From: JAAEKA01 sp049299095 | GTDB lineage: Bacteria > Chloroflexota > Anaerolineae > JAAEKA01 | Length of the DNA stretch: 33,638 bases | Assembly: GCA_049299095.1 (NCBI GenBank) | Contig: JBAQWV010000149.1 | Coordinates: forward strand, 1 to 33,638 | Direction of reading: 5' to 3' | Part shown: one piece after another, positions 1-8,059 of the stretch | Layout: each line of letters starts with the position of its first letter | Position numbering within the stretch: the stretch's first letter is position 1 | Notes under the pieces: generated by a model | What the model was told of the DNA's origin: nothing | Databases searched by the model: none | Seen by the model: only the letters and a program-made list of their open reading frames with translations | Program-made: the position numbers and the translations under genes

Positions 1-26
1 TGCTAACTCCAGTGTGCGCCAGACAG

Positions 27-54
27 TTGGTCTACGCGTAGTTTAAGCTATAAT
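27..54 (+). promoter_or_regulatory. Promoter of the antiporter gene; leaderless type
   Basis: A perfect TATAAT box lies at 49-54, preceded 16 bp upstream by TTGGTC (27-32), a 3 of 6 match to the -35 consensus. The ATG follows the -10 box after exactly six bases, so transcription should start at or within a base of the ATG. That leaves no room for a ribosome binding site. The 13-mer GCTATAATGTCGT around this box also occurs in the promoter of the SRPBCC gene near 12217. Confidence 0.7.
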
Positions 55-60
55 GTCGTT

Positions 61-1530
61 ATGATCTCTATCGAATGGCTTTTACTGATCGGCGGCCTGT
101 TGCTCGTCCTCAGCGCACTCGCCAGCAAGATTTCTGACTTGCTGGGCTTGCCGGTGCTGGTGCTTTTTCTCGCCATCGGTATGTTGGCGGGTTCCGATGG
201 CCCCGGCGGCATTTATTTCGACAATGCCGCCGTAACACAGGCCGTCGGTGTGACCGCGCTGGCCTTCATCCTATTTTCGGGCGGTCTGGACACACCGCTG
301 CAACGCGTCCGGCCAGTGGCGCTGGCGGGACTGTCCATGGCCAGCATTGGCGTGGTCGTCACCGCGGCAGTGGCGGGGCTGTTTGCCACCTGGATACTCG
401 GCCTGCCGCCGCTGGTGGGGCTGCTGCTCGGTGCAGTCATCTCGTCCACCGATGCCGCCGCGGTTTTCAGCATCCTGCGCTCGAAAAACCTGCGCCTGAC
501 CGGCACGGTCGAACCGCTGCTGGAGCTGGAATCGGGCAGCAACGACCCGATGGCCGTGATTCTGACGGTTGGTCTGATCGAATTAATCACCCAGCCAGCC
601 AGCTCTATGTTGCTGCTCCTGCGCGACCTGGGCGTGCAGATTGCCATCGGTGCGGTCGCGGGCTATCTGGCGGGCCGTCTGGGCGTCTGGATTGTCAATG
701 GCATCCGCATCAAGCAGGAGGGATTGTATTCAGCCGTTACCATCGCGCTGGTGGCGTTGACTTATGGCGGCGTTACCCTGTTGGGTGGCAGCGGCATTCT
801 GGCGGTCTATCTCGCTGGCATGGTGATGGGCAACCGCAACTTTCTCCACAAGAACAGCCTGATCCGTTTTCACGATGGCTTGGCCTGGTTGATGCAAATT
901 GCTATGTTTGTTACGCTAGGGCTGTTGGTTTTTCCATCGCGCCTGCCCGGCGTAGCCGCGGTCTCGCTGGCGATCACCGCGGTGCTGATCTTCGCAGCGC
1001 GTCCGGTGGCTGTGTGGATCAGCCTGAGCATGACACACTATACAGCCCGCGAAAAGCTGCTGGTTTCGTGGGTGGGGCTGCGCGGCGCGACGCCGATTAT
1101 TCTGGCGACTTTTCCTTTACTCGCCGGGTTGCCCGCCGCGCAGACAATTTTCGATGTGGTGTTCTTCGTGGTAGTGACGTCGGTGTTGTTGCAAGGCACC
1201 ACCATCTCGCTGGTGGCGCGCTGGCTGGGGCTGAATGAAACCGATGCAGCCCCACCCCAGCCAACCCTTACCCTCACCGACAAAATGATCGAACGCTTGC
1301 AGGAAGTGCTGCTTGATCCGGCGTCGCCATCGGTGGGCAAACGCATTCTGGACCTGCATTTGCCTGCCGATGTGCGGTTGGTCTTGATCGAACGCGACGG
1401 CGAGCAGCTCATTCCGGACGGCTCCACCGTGCTGGCTGCGGGAGATCACATTCTGCTCACGGTGGGGGATACGGAGCAAAGTCAGCCGCGCGGCGAGCTA
1501 TGGCTAAACGGGTCAACTCATTCGCGATAG
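61..1530 (+). CDS. nhaP2: Potassium/proton (CPA1) antiporter, NhaP2/CvrA-like
   Basis: This 489-residue inner-membrane protein has about a dozen hydrophobic segments filling residues 5-385 and a soluble tail. The transport core shows TDAAAVF (130-136) and the Asn-Asp pair N161-D162, typical of electroneutral CPA1 exchangers. The tail at about 410-475 resembles the RCK_C (TrkA-C) regulatory domain of K+/H+ antiporters of the NhaP2 (CvrA) group, so it probably exports K+ (or Na+) in exchange for H+. The ATG at 61 directly follows the -10 box with no ribosome binding site, consistent with leaderless translation. Its 3' end overlaps that of the convergent nadB by 13 bp. The family is secure; the preferred ion is inferred from the RCK_C tail. 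Confidence 0.88.
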   Translation: MISIEWLLLIGGLLLVLSALASKISDLLGLPVLVLFLAIGMLAGSDGPGGIYFDNAAVTQAVGVTALAFILFSGGLDTPLQRVRPVALAGLSMASIGVVVTAAVAGLFATWILGLPPLVGLLLGAVISSTDAAAVFSILRSKNLRLTGTVEPLLELESGSNDPMAVILTVGLIELITQPASSMLLLLRDLGVQIAIGAVAGYLAGRLGVWIVNGIRIKQEGLYSAVTIALVALTYGGVTLLGGSGILAVYLAGMVMGNRNFLHKNSLIRFHDGLAWLMQIAMFVTLGLLVFPSRLPGVAAVSLAITAVLIFAARPVAVWISLSMTHYTAREKLLVSWVGLRGATPIILATFPLLAGLPAAQTIFDVVFFVVVTSVLLQGTTISLVARWLGLNETDAAPPQPTLTLTDKMIERLQEVLLDPASPSVGKRILDLHLPADVRLVLIERDGEQLIPDGSTVLAAGDHILLTVGDTEQSQPRGELWLNGSTHSR

Positions 1531-3086
1531 TGCGAACCTACGCTGGTGCGGTTTTGCCAGGCCGCCTGTGCGGTGAGAATGGCAGTACGCACAGCATTGC
1601 GCAGGCCAATCAGCCCGTCAGTCAACGCAGTTGTGCGATAGAAGCTCTCGATTTCTGTTTCCAGGTGGTACAACTCGCTCAGCGCACGCTCCAGGCGGCG
1701 CGTAGTACGTGCCAAACCGACGTAATTCCACATGATGGACTTGATCGTGGTCATGTCCTGTGTAATCAGCGCGGGGTCTGGTTCGTCCACGCCGTCCGCA
1801 CGCCACGGAGGAATGTCGTTGGGGTCCACCGTTAAGCCCGGCGGCAGCGCGTTGCCGATATAATTGGCCGCGCGGCTGCCCCAAACCAGTCCTTCCAGCA
1901 ACGAAGTGCTGGCCAACCGGTTCGCGCCGTGCAGGCCCGTGCATGATACCTCGCCCACGGCGAACAGATGGCGGAGGGTGGTGCGTCCGCTTTCATCCAC
2001 CCAGACACCACCACAGGCATAATGCGCGGCGGGTACCACCGGCACAAGGTCTTTGGCAATGTCTACGCCGTATGGCAGCAGGCTCTCGCGGATGGTGGGG
2101 AAATGGTGCATGATCTCGTCCTGCGACACGTAGGAGCGCAGGTCAAGGAAAACGTGCGTCACATCGCGCGCCAGCATTTCTTGATGGATGCTGCGCGCCA
2201 CCACATCACGCGGGGCAAGGTCTTTCCACTCCGGCTGATAACGCTGCATAAATGGCTCACCATCCGCGTTTACCAGCCGCGCGCCTGCGCCGCGCACCGC
2301 CTCGCTGATCAACAAATTGGGGGCGTTGACGTGATAAAAGGTGGTGGGGTGGAACTGCACAAACTCCATGTTGATGACGCGCGCCTGAGCGCGCTGTGCC
2401 ATCGCCACGCCATCCCCGCGCGCGCCCGCCGGGTTGGTGGTGCGCAAGAAAATCTGGCCCAAGCCGCCGGTGGCCAGGATCGTGTCACGCGCCAGGCAAC
2501 GCCGCACTTCACCGCTGGCTTGATCCAGCAGGTATGCGCCGACACAAGAGCGGTGTTCGTAGATTGCCAGCCGGTTCAGCGAATGGTGCGAGGGAGTGAG
2601 CAGGTCTACGGCGGTGTGGCCGGTGAGCAGCGTGATGTTAGGATGCGCCTGCAACGCCTTGATCAAGGCCAGCTCGATGGCGCGGCCGGTGTAGTCGGCC
2701 ACATGGACGATGCGCGGCATGGAATGGCCGCCTTCGAGCGCCAGCGACAAATCGCCCTCTGCATCGCGGTCGAATTCAACCGGCGCGCGCGTTAGCAAGA
2801 TCTGCTTGAGCAGCGGCGGGCCTTCTTCGGCCAGAATTTGTGCGGCTTTAGGATAGCTCAGGCCCGCGCCCGCGCGCAGGATATCAGCCACCAACGCCGC
2901 GGGCGAGTCGTGTTCGCCGCGGTAGATAATGCCACCCTGCGCCCAAAGGGTGTTGCTATCTTGTGGCTCGGTAGCGCGCGTTGCCACCACCACCTTGATG
3001 CCACGGTCAGCCAGTTGCAACGCTGCTGTCGCGCCGGCAATGCCGCTGCCCAGCACCAAGACTTCGGTTTCGAGGTATTCGGACAT
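1518..3086 (-). CDS. nadB: L-aspartate oxidase
   Basis: FAD enzyme that oxidises L-aspartate to iminoaspartate, the first step of de novo NAD synthesis; the product goes to NadA. The 522-residue protein has the N-terminal dinucleotide-binding GSGIAGA loop (about 12-18), the fumarate reductase/aspartate oxidase core with an EGGHSMPRIVH segment, a GANRLASTSL segment near the second FAD contact, and the helical C-terminal domain. The ATG at 3086 is chosen over an upstream in-frame start (3125) because GGAG sits seven bases before it and the upstream start lies inside a hairpin. It is the last gene of the nadC-nadA-nadB operon. Its 3' end overlaps the convergent antiporter gene by 13 bp and no separate terminator is visible. 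Confidence 0.95.
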   Translation of the reverse strand: MSEYLETEVLVLGSGIAGATAALQLADRGIKVVVATRATEPQDSNTLWAQGGIIYRGEHDSPAALVADILRAGAGLSYPKAAQILAEEGPPLLKQILLTRAPVEFDRDAEGDLSLALEGGHSMPRIVHVADYTGRAIELALIKALQAHPNITLLTGHTAVDLLTPSHHSLNRLAIYEHRSCVGAYLLDQASGEVRRCLARDTILATGGLGQIFLRTTNPAGARGDGVAMAQRAQARVINMEFVQFHPTTFYHVNAPNLLISEAVRGAGARLVNADGEPFMQRYQPEWKDLAPRDVVARSIHQEMLARDVTHVFLDLRSYVSQDEIMHHFPTIRESLLPYGVDIAKDLVPVVPAAHYACGGVWVDESGRTTLRHLFAVGEVSCTGLHGANRLASTSLLEGLVWGSRAANYIGNALPPGLTVDPNDIPPWRADGVDEPDPALITQDMTTIKSIMWNYVGLARTTRRLERALSELYHLETEIESFYRTTALTDGLIGLRNAVRTAILTAQAAWQNRTSVGSHYRE

Positions 3087-3100
3087 GGAATCTCCAGAAG

Positions 3101-3159
3101 AGTAGACAAGTAGACAAGGAGACAAGTCTCGCTTCTTGTCCCTTGTCTACTTGTCTACT
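3101..3159 (-). repeat. Long hairpin in the nadA-nadB intercistronic gap
   Basis: The arms 3101-3119 and 3141-3159 are perfect inverted repeats of 19 bp. After one bulged base, 3121-3126 pairs with 3135-3140, giving a 25-bp stem closed by an eight-base loop. Each arm is built from the nonamer GTAGACAAG repeated head to tail. In the nad transcript the hairpin ends a few bases before the nadB ribosome binding site. There is no U tract, so it does not look like a terminator. A processing or mRNA-stability element, or a mobile REP-like repeat, are both possible. A related motif occurs at 20841-20911. Confidence 0.85.
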
Positions 3160-3180
3160 TAAATGTACTTGTGTACTTCC

Positions 3181-4260
3181 TTACCCAATCGCGATCATGC
3201 GCTCGACGGCGCGGGCGGCGCGCACGCGGATGTCTTCCGGCACATCCACCACGTATTGCATGTACTTCAACGCGTCGCGCGTCATTTCCAACGTGATCTG
3301 GTTCATGTGTGGACAGCGCACGGTACACAGACGCAGCATTTCCTTATCCGGGTTGGCCGCGGCCACGTTTTCCCCCATTGAACACTCGGTCAGCAGCAGA
3401 TAGCGCGGCGCCTTGGTCTGCTCGACAAAGCGGATCATGGCATTGGTGCTGCCGGAGAAGTCGCTGGCAGCCACCACCTCCGGGCTACATTCGGGGTGCG
3501 CCAGAATCACCACATCGGAGAACTGACTGCGCACCGCCTCAATGTCTGCCACGCTGAACTGCTCATGCACCTCGCAGCGGCCATTCCAGCCGATCATCTG
3601 GTAGTCCACGTCGGTGTCCAGATAGACGTTGCCGCCACTGGGCAGCCGCGTGGGCACAATGATGTGCTTGCCGGTATCGCGCGCGATGTTCTTCGCCAGA
3701 TACTCGTCGGGCAGGAAGATAATTGTGTCGCTGCCCAGCGAATCGACGACCGCGGCCGCATTACCGGAGGTACAGCAAATATCGCTTTCAGCCTTTACGT
3801 CGGCGTAGGTATTGACGTAGGTGACGACCGGCACGCCGGGGAAGCGCGCCTTCAACGCGCGCACATCGTCCGCGGTGATGCTGGCCGCCAGCGAGCAGCC
3901 CGCCTTGAGCGAAGGCAACAAGACGGTACGGGTGGGGTTGAGGATTTTGGCCGTTTCAGCCATGAACGCCACGCCGCAGAAGACGATCACGTCCTTGTCA
4001 GTGCGCGCAGCTTTGCGGCTCAGGTCGAGCGAATCGCCGACGAAGTCAGGCACGGTGTGGAACAGTGCGGGTTCCATGTAGTTGTGACCGAGAATCACTG
4101 CATTGCGTTGCACCTTGAGCTGGTTGATCTCGTAAGCCAGCTCTGCCTTGATGCGCAATTCAAAATCGGGCGTGTACTCACCGATGCGCGCCTTCAGGTC
4201 TTCATACAACTCTTCCACGGTCATGCCCGTCTTATCGGTAACAGTTAATGTTGTTGACAT
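3181..4260 (-). CDS. nadA: Quinolinate synthase (4Fe-4S)
   Basis: Condenses iminoaspartate with dihydroxyacetone phosphate to quinolinate in the cytoplasm; oxygen-sensitive iron-sulfur enzyme. The 359-residue protein shows ILGHNYM (56-62), VGDSLDLS, FCGVAFMAETA with C95, GRCEVHEQF with C229, HPEC at 255-258, the TECSMGEN segment (291-298) and RCPHMN with C316. By analogy with the long-form family, C95, C229 and C316 should hold the 4Fe-4S cluster. The ATG at 4260 is preferred over a TTG at 4281 because AAGGAAG lies about seven bases upstream of it. It follows nadC by 43 bp and precedes nadB by 94 bp in one operon. Confidence 0.95.
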   Translation of the reverse strand: MSTTLTVTDKTGMTVEELYEDLKARIGEYTPDFELRIKAELAYEINQLKVQRNAVILGHNYMEPALFHTVPDFVGDSLDLSRKAARTDKDVIVFCGVAFMAETAKILNPTRTVLLPSLKAGCSLAASITADDVRALKARFPGVPVVTYVNTYADVKAESDICCTSGNAAAVVDSLGSDTIIFLPDEYLAKNIARDTGKHIIVPTRLPSGGNVYLDTDVDYQMIGWNGRCEVHEQFSVADIEAVRSQFSDVVILAHPECSPEVVAASDFSGSTNAMIRFVEQTKAPRYLLLTECSMGENVAAANPDKEMLRLCTVRCPHMNQITLEMTRDALKYMQYVVDVPEDIRVRAARAVERMIAIG

Positions 4261-4303
4261 GGGATCTTCCTTCAGGAGCAAGCCAGACAGCGGCTGAGGC
4301 AGC

Positions 4304-5164
4304 CTATTGAATGTCCAGGCTGATGTCCAGCGCCTTGACTGAATGGGTCAGCGCGCCGGAGGAAATAAAATCAACGCCGGTGGCGGCAATTGCGGCCACC
4401 GTTTGCAGGTTGACATTGCCCGAAGCTTCCAGCGGAATGTGGCCCGCGGCAATCTCCACGGCCTCGCGCATCATCTCCAGGCTCATATTGTCGAGCAGAA
4501 TACGGTCAATCGGTAACGTCAGCGCCTCGCGTAGTTGCGTTAACGTGGTGACCTCCACTTCGATGGGACGGTGGCGGTCATCGCCCGCGCGCACGCGGCG
4601 CACCGCTTCTGTGATACTGCCCACCGCGGCGATATGGTTATCCTTGAGCATCGCCATATCATACAGGCCGATGCGGTGGTTCATGCCGCCGCCCAGCCGC
4701 ACCGCCCATTTATCCAGCACGCGCAGCCCCGGCGCAGTCTTGCGGGTATCGAGGATCACCGCCCGCGTGCCGGCCACAGCGTCCACATAACGCCGCGTCA
4801 GCGTGGCAATGCCAGACATGCGTTGTAGCAGATTCAGAGCAACGCGTTCACCGGTTAACAGTGCGCGGCCGGGGCCGCTGATCTCGCCGATGATCTGGCC
4901 GCGCGTTACCGCGTTGCCATCCCGCACGCTAAAGACCACCTGCACGCGCGGGTCTACCTGCTGAAACACGCGGCGCACAACCTCTAGCCCGGCCACGATG
5001 CCAGTTTCCTTGGCGAGAAAGACTCCGTGCAGCGTGGCGTCGGCGGGAATGGTGTTAAGTGTGGTCACGTCGCCGTCGCCGATGTCCTCGGCCAGCGCGT
5101 TGGCAATGATGGCATCCACCTGGATCAGCTCGGATGCGGAGGCTGTGGTTGATTGGGTTTGCAT
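4304..5164 (-). CDS. nadC: Nicotinate-nucleotide pyrophosphorylase (carboxylating)
   Basis: Quinolinate phosphoribosyltransferase. It converts quinolinate and PRPP to nicotinate mononucleotide, CO2 and PPi, the third step of de novo NAD synthesis. The 286-residue protein is normal in length. It contains the early EDIGDGDVTT segment, the LLQRMSGIAT segment, the DTRKTAPGLR substrate loop followed by KWAVRLGGGMNHR, MLKDNHI, and the C-terminal barrel end ASGNVN...GVDFISSGALTHS. An in-frame ATG also exists at 5188; I chose 5164 because AGGA precedes it and the promoter is correctly placed. It is the first gene of the nad operon. Confidence 0.95.
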   Translation of the reverse strand: MQTQSTTASASELIQVDAIIANALAEDIGDGDVTTLNTIPADATLHGVFLAKETGIVAGLEVVRRVFQQVDPRVQVVFSVRDGNAVTRGQIIGEISGPGRALLTGERVALNLLQRMSGIATLTRRYVDAVAGTRAVILDTRKTAPGLRVLDKWAVRLGGGMNHRIGLYDMAMLKDNHIAAVGSITEAVRRVRAGDDRHRPIEVEVTTLTQLREALTLPIDRILLDNMSLEMMREAVEIAAGHIPLEASGNVNLQTVAAIAATGVDFISSGALTHSVKALDISLDIQ

Positions 5165-5206
5165 GGGGTTCCTGCGTGTTGACGTCATTGGTAATCTGTT
5201 TGTGTG

Positions 5207-5235
5207 AGTATAGCACGGTTAGGGCGGGCGCTCAA
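5207..5235 (-). promoter_or_regulatory. Promoter of the nadC-nadA-nadB operon
   Basis: On the minus strand, TTGAGC (5230-5235) and TATACT (5207-5212) are separated by 17 bp. The -10 box is also extended (TGC before it). The predicted start near 5201 gives a leader of about 37 nt to nadC. Confidence 0.7.
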
Positions 5236-5254
5236 ATGCGCACCCGCGGCCAGC

Positions 5255-5288
5255 GCATGTGCTGTAACCAGTTTCAGGTTGCACGTGC
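5255..5288. promoter_or_regulatory. Imperfect inverted repeat between divergent nad and typA promoters
   Basis: GCATGTGC-TGT-AACC (5255-5269) pairs with GGTTGCACGTGC (5277-5288) apart from one mismatch and a three-base bulge. It lies immediately upstream of the typA -35 box and about 20 bp upstream of the nad -35 box. It could be an operator acting on one or both promoters; this is inference from position and symmetry. Confidence 0.35.
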
Positions 5289-5293
5289 CAGAT

Positions 5294-5322
5294 TTAACCT
5301 TTTCCGATGACTGTGCTATACT
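5294..5322 (+). promoter_or_regulatory. Promoter of typA
   Basis: TTAACC (5294-5299) and TATACT (5317-5322) are spaced by 17 bp, with TGC just before the -10 box (extended -10). Predicted transcription start is about 5329. This rules out an in-frame ATG at 5307, which would lie upstream of the transcript start. Confidence 0.7.
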
Positions 5323-5334
5323 ATGCCCGTAGCG

Positions 5335-5359
5335 AGACTTCGGCTGCCAGCCGAAGTCT
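5335..5359 (+). promoter_or_regulatory. Perfect 11-bp hairpin at the 5' end of the typA mRNA
   Basis: AGACTTCGGCT (5335-5345) is followed by a three-base loop and its exact reverse complement (5349-5359). It begins about six bases after the predicted transcription start. The bases that follow are only moderately T-rich, so it is more like a 5'-protecting mRNA stem (or an attenuator) than a strong terminator. Confidence 0.6.
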
Positions 5360-5399
5360 TTGCTTGTTTGGCGATTTTTTATTTGATGCGAGCAAACGT

Positions 5400-7259
5400 A
5401 TGTTGACCCAACGAACTGATCTGCGCAATATTGCGATTATTGCCCACGTTGACCACGGCAAGACCACCCTGGTGGATGCTTTGCTGAAGCAGGCACGCGT
5501 GTTCCGCGCCAACCAGCAGGTGGCCGAGCGCGTGATGGACTCGAACGATCTGGAGCGCGAGCGTGGCATTACCATCCTCGCCAAGAACACTGCAATCAGC
5601 ATTCCCGACCCGGAAACGCTGCAATCGGTCAAGATTAACATTGTGGACACCCCCGGTCACGCGGACTTCGGCGGCGAAGTCGAACGCGTGCTGAACATGG
5701 TGGACGGCGTGCTGCTGCTGGTGGACGCGGCCGAAGGGCCGATGCCCCAGACCCGTTTCGTGCTGAAAAAAGCCCTGGAAATCGGTCACCGCGCCATCGT
5801 GGTGATCAACAAGGTGGACCGCAAGGACGCCGAGCCGGATCGCGTGCTGAATGAAACCTTCGATCTGTTTCTGGAGCTGGGTGCGACCGATGAACAGGCC
5901 GATTTTCCGGTGATTTACGCCGTGGCGACTACGGGCCGCGCCGGCGAAACGCCCGACATGGGGCCGGACTTGCAGCCGCTCTTTCAGGCCATTTTGCGCC
6001 ATGTGCCGCCGCCGTTGGTGGATGCCGACGCACCGCTGCAAATGCTGGTGACGACGCTGGGCTACGACAATTACCGCGGCTTAACCGCAGTTGGGCGGGT
6101 CTTCGCTGGCACCATCACCGCGGGCCAGCCGCTGGCGCGGCTGATGCTGGACGGCGAGGTGCTGTCGGAGCGCGCCCGTTACCTGTTCGTGCATGAAGGG
6201 TTGGAGCGCGTTGAAGTGAGCAGCGCGGCCGCGGGCGAAATCGTCGCACTGGCCGGGCTGGATGGCATCGCTATCGGCGAGACGCTGGCCGACCCTGAAA
6301 ATCCGGTGGCGCTGCCAACGATCCGCGTGGAAGCACCGACTGTGCGCATGACCTTCGGCGTCAGCACGTCGCCGCTGGCGGGCAAGGAAGGCCGCTGGGG
6401 TACATCGCGGCGACTGCGCGAGCGGCTGGACAACGAATTGCGCCACAACGTCGCGCTGCGCGTTGAGGACACCGAAAGCGCAGACACCTTCCTGGTATCG
6501 GGGCGCGGCGAACTGCATCTGGCGATTTTGATCGAAACGATGCGCCGCGAGGGGTACGAATTCCAGGTTTCACGGCCTGAAGTGATCTTGCGCGATGGGC
6601 CGGATGGCGAAAAGCTGGAGCCTTATGAGGAAGTCCACATCGAAACCAGCCCGGAAACGGTGGGGGTGGTGGTGGAAATGCTCGGCAAGCGCCGCGGGCA
6701 ATTGCTCGATATGCAAGACCTCAACAACGGTAGCGTAATGCTGACCTATCTGGCGCCGACGCGCGGCCTGCTGGGCTTCCGTTATCAATTCCTGACCGCG
6801 ACGCGCGGCATGGGAATTATGCACTCCATTCTGCACGACTATCTGCCGCTGGCCGGCGCGATGCAGAGCCGTGCGCGCGGTTCGCTGGTGGCCTGGGAAT
6901 CGGGCGAAACGACTACCTACGGCCTGAAGAACGCTGAGGAGCGCGGGGTGCTGTTTTATGGCCCTGGCGTCGAGGTGTATCAGGGCATGGTGGTGGGGGA
7001 ACATCAACGCCCCGGCGATTTGGATGTGAACGTCTGCAAGGCGCGGCATCTGGATAATATCCGCAGTGCCACCAAGGAAATTCAGGAGCGGTTGACTCCG
7101 CCGCGCGAGATGAGCCTTGATGAGTGCATCGAATATCTGGCCGACGATGAGTTGCTCGAAGTGACGCCGCAAAGCCTGCGCATCCGCAAGCGTATCCTGC
7201 CCAAGCATGATCGGGATCGTGCAGCCAAACAAACCAAGCAACTGTTACAAGGTGCTTAA
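5400..7259 (+). CDS. typA: Ribosome-associated translational GTPase TypA/BipA
   Basis: Elongation-factor-like GTPase that binds the ribosome and supports assembly and growth under stress such as cold. The 619-residue protein has G1 AHVDHGKT (15-22), switch I RERGITI, G3 DTPGH (83-87) and G4 NKVD (137-140), followed by the EF-Tu domain 2-like barrel, EF-G-like domains III and V, and the TypA-specific C-terminal domain. The length matches the family. I place the start at the ATG at 5400 because the upstream alternative overlaps the promoter and the family normally begins a few residues before NIAIIAHVDHGKT. The gene stands alone between a divergent promoter region and a bidirectional terminator. 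Confidence 0.95.
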   Translation: MLTQRTDLRNIAIIAHVDHGKTTLVDALLKQARVFRANQQVAERVMDSNDLERERGITILAKNTAISIPDPETLQSVKINIVDTPGHADFGGEVERVLNMVDGVLLLVDAAEGPMPQTRFVLKKALEIGHRAIVVINKVDRKDAEPDRVLNETFDLFLELGATDEQADFPVIYAVATTGRAGETPDMGPDLQPLFQAILRHVPPPLVDADAPLQMLVTTLGYDNYRGLTAVGRVFAGTITAGQPLARLMLDGEVLSERARYLFVHEGLERVEVSSAAAGEIVALAGLDGIAIGETLADPENPVALPTIRVEAPTVRMTFGVSTSPLAGKEGRWGTSRRLRERLDNELRHNVALRVEDTESADTFLVSGRGELHLAILIETMRREGYEFQVSRPEVILRDGPDGEKLEPYEEVHIETSPETVGVVVEMLGKRRGQLLDMQDLNNGSVMLTYLAPTRGLLGFRYQFLTATRGMGIMHSILHDYLPLAGAMQSRARGSLVAWESGETTTYGLKNAEERGVLFYGPGVEVYQGMVVGEHQRPGDLDVNVCKARHLDNIRSATKEIQERLTPPREMSLDECIEYLADDELLEVTPQSLRIRKRILPKHDRDRAAKQTKQLLQGA

Positions 7260-7263
7260 AAAA

Positions 7264-7292
7264 AACGGCAGACTCGGGGTCTGCCGTTTTTT
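7264..7292. terminator. Bidirectional rho-independent terminator after typA
   Basis: A perfect 10-bp stem (7264-7273 with 7279-7288) encloses a five-base loop. It is flanked by an A tract on the left and a T tract on the right, so it can stop typA on the plus strand and the convergent peptidase gene on the minus strand. Confidence 0.92.
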
Positions 7293-7309
7293 AATTCTAC
7301 TCAAATGGT

Positions 7310-8020
7310 TTAGCGGCGGCGGCTGCCGAGGCTGAGATAGTACAACAACTGCAAGACGGAGGCAATTGCGGCGGCTACGTAGGTGGTGGCCGCGGCCCGC
7401 AGAACGCTGTTGGCCCCGCGACGATCTTCATCGCTGCTGAGCAAGCCCGCTTCCGTCAGCAGCTTGATGCCGCGGCGGCTAGCGTCGAACTCAACGGGCA
7501 AGGTGACGATGCTGAACAGCACCGATATGCCAAACATCAGCACGCCCAGGTAAAACAGTCCCAGGGTGTTGAGTAGCAAGCCGACCATGATCAAGCCGTA
7601 GGAGAGCATCGGCGTGAAACGCAGCGCAGGTAAGAGCAGGTTGCGCATGGTGATCAGCGGCGATTTGGTGGCGTATTGCTGGGCATGGCCCAATTCGTGC
7701 GCCACAATGGCCATCGAAGCGATTGAGGGCTGCGTTGCCACGGCCTGCGACAGGCCGACGGTGTGCGTGCGCGGGTCGTAATGATCGCTCAATGTGCCGC
7801 CGATGCCCTGAAACTGAATACCGGTGCCGCTCGCCATCTGATATGTCGCCCCCAGGCCGGTGTCACGCAACAATTCCTGGCCAACTTGCAGGCCGGTCAT
7901 ATTGTGGCTGTTGCGCACCTGGCTCCACTTCTTGTAAGACGAGCTGATATACATCTGCGCGGCCAGCGAGATAATCATCGTCAGGCCAAAGATGATCAGA
8001 TAAGATGAATTCATGTACAT
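7310..8020 (-). CDS. Membrane zinc metallopeptidase, YugP family
   Basis: Protein of 236 residues related to Bacillus YugP (Zn_peptidase_2 family). It has an N-terminal membrane segment (about 5-25), the zinc-binding and catalytic HELGH motif at 108-112 followed by AQQYA, and two or three further membrane segments between about 125 and 232. The conserved LSDHYDPRTHTVGLS stretch precedes the active site and is typical of the family. It is probably a membrane-embedded housekeeping peptidase; its substrate is not known. The start at 8020 is supported by AGGAG eight bases upstream; a second ATG two codons later is too far from it. It lies downstream of the TauE-like gene on the same strand, but a 295-bp spacer with a MITE-like repeat separates them. 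Confidence 0.88.
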   Translation of the reverse strand: MYMNSSYLIIFGLTMIISLAAQMYISSSYKKWSQVRNSHNMTGLQVGQELLRDTGLGATYQMASGTGIQFQGIGGTLSDHYDPRTHTVGLSQAVATQPSIASMAIVAHELGHAQQYATKSPLITMRNLLLPALRFTPMLSYGLIMVGLLLNTLGLFYLGVLMFGISVLFSIVTLPVEFDASRRGIKLLTEAGLLSSDEDRRGANSVLRAAATTYVAAAIASVLQLLYYLSLGSRRR

Positions 8021-8059
8021 GCCGCATTCTCCTGTGACGCGATTATTAACAAGTTATTA

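Noticed and set aside
1968..2795. 275-residue frame opposite nadB
   Set aside because: It is fully antisense to a well-supported gene, has shadow-like composition and no motif.
3101..3159. Transcription terminator between nadA and nadB
   Set aside because: The hairpin is strong but has no U tract on the transcribed strand, and the genes form one pathway.
5307..5399. N-terminal extension of TypA from the ATG at 5307
   Set aside because: That ATG lies upstream of the -10 box of the typA promoter, and the extension is unlike the family.
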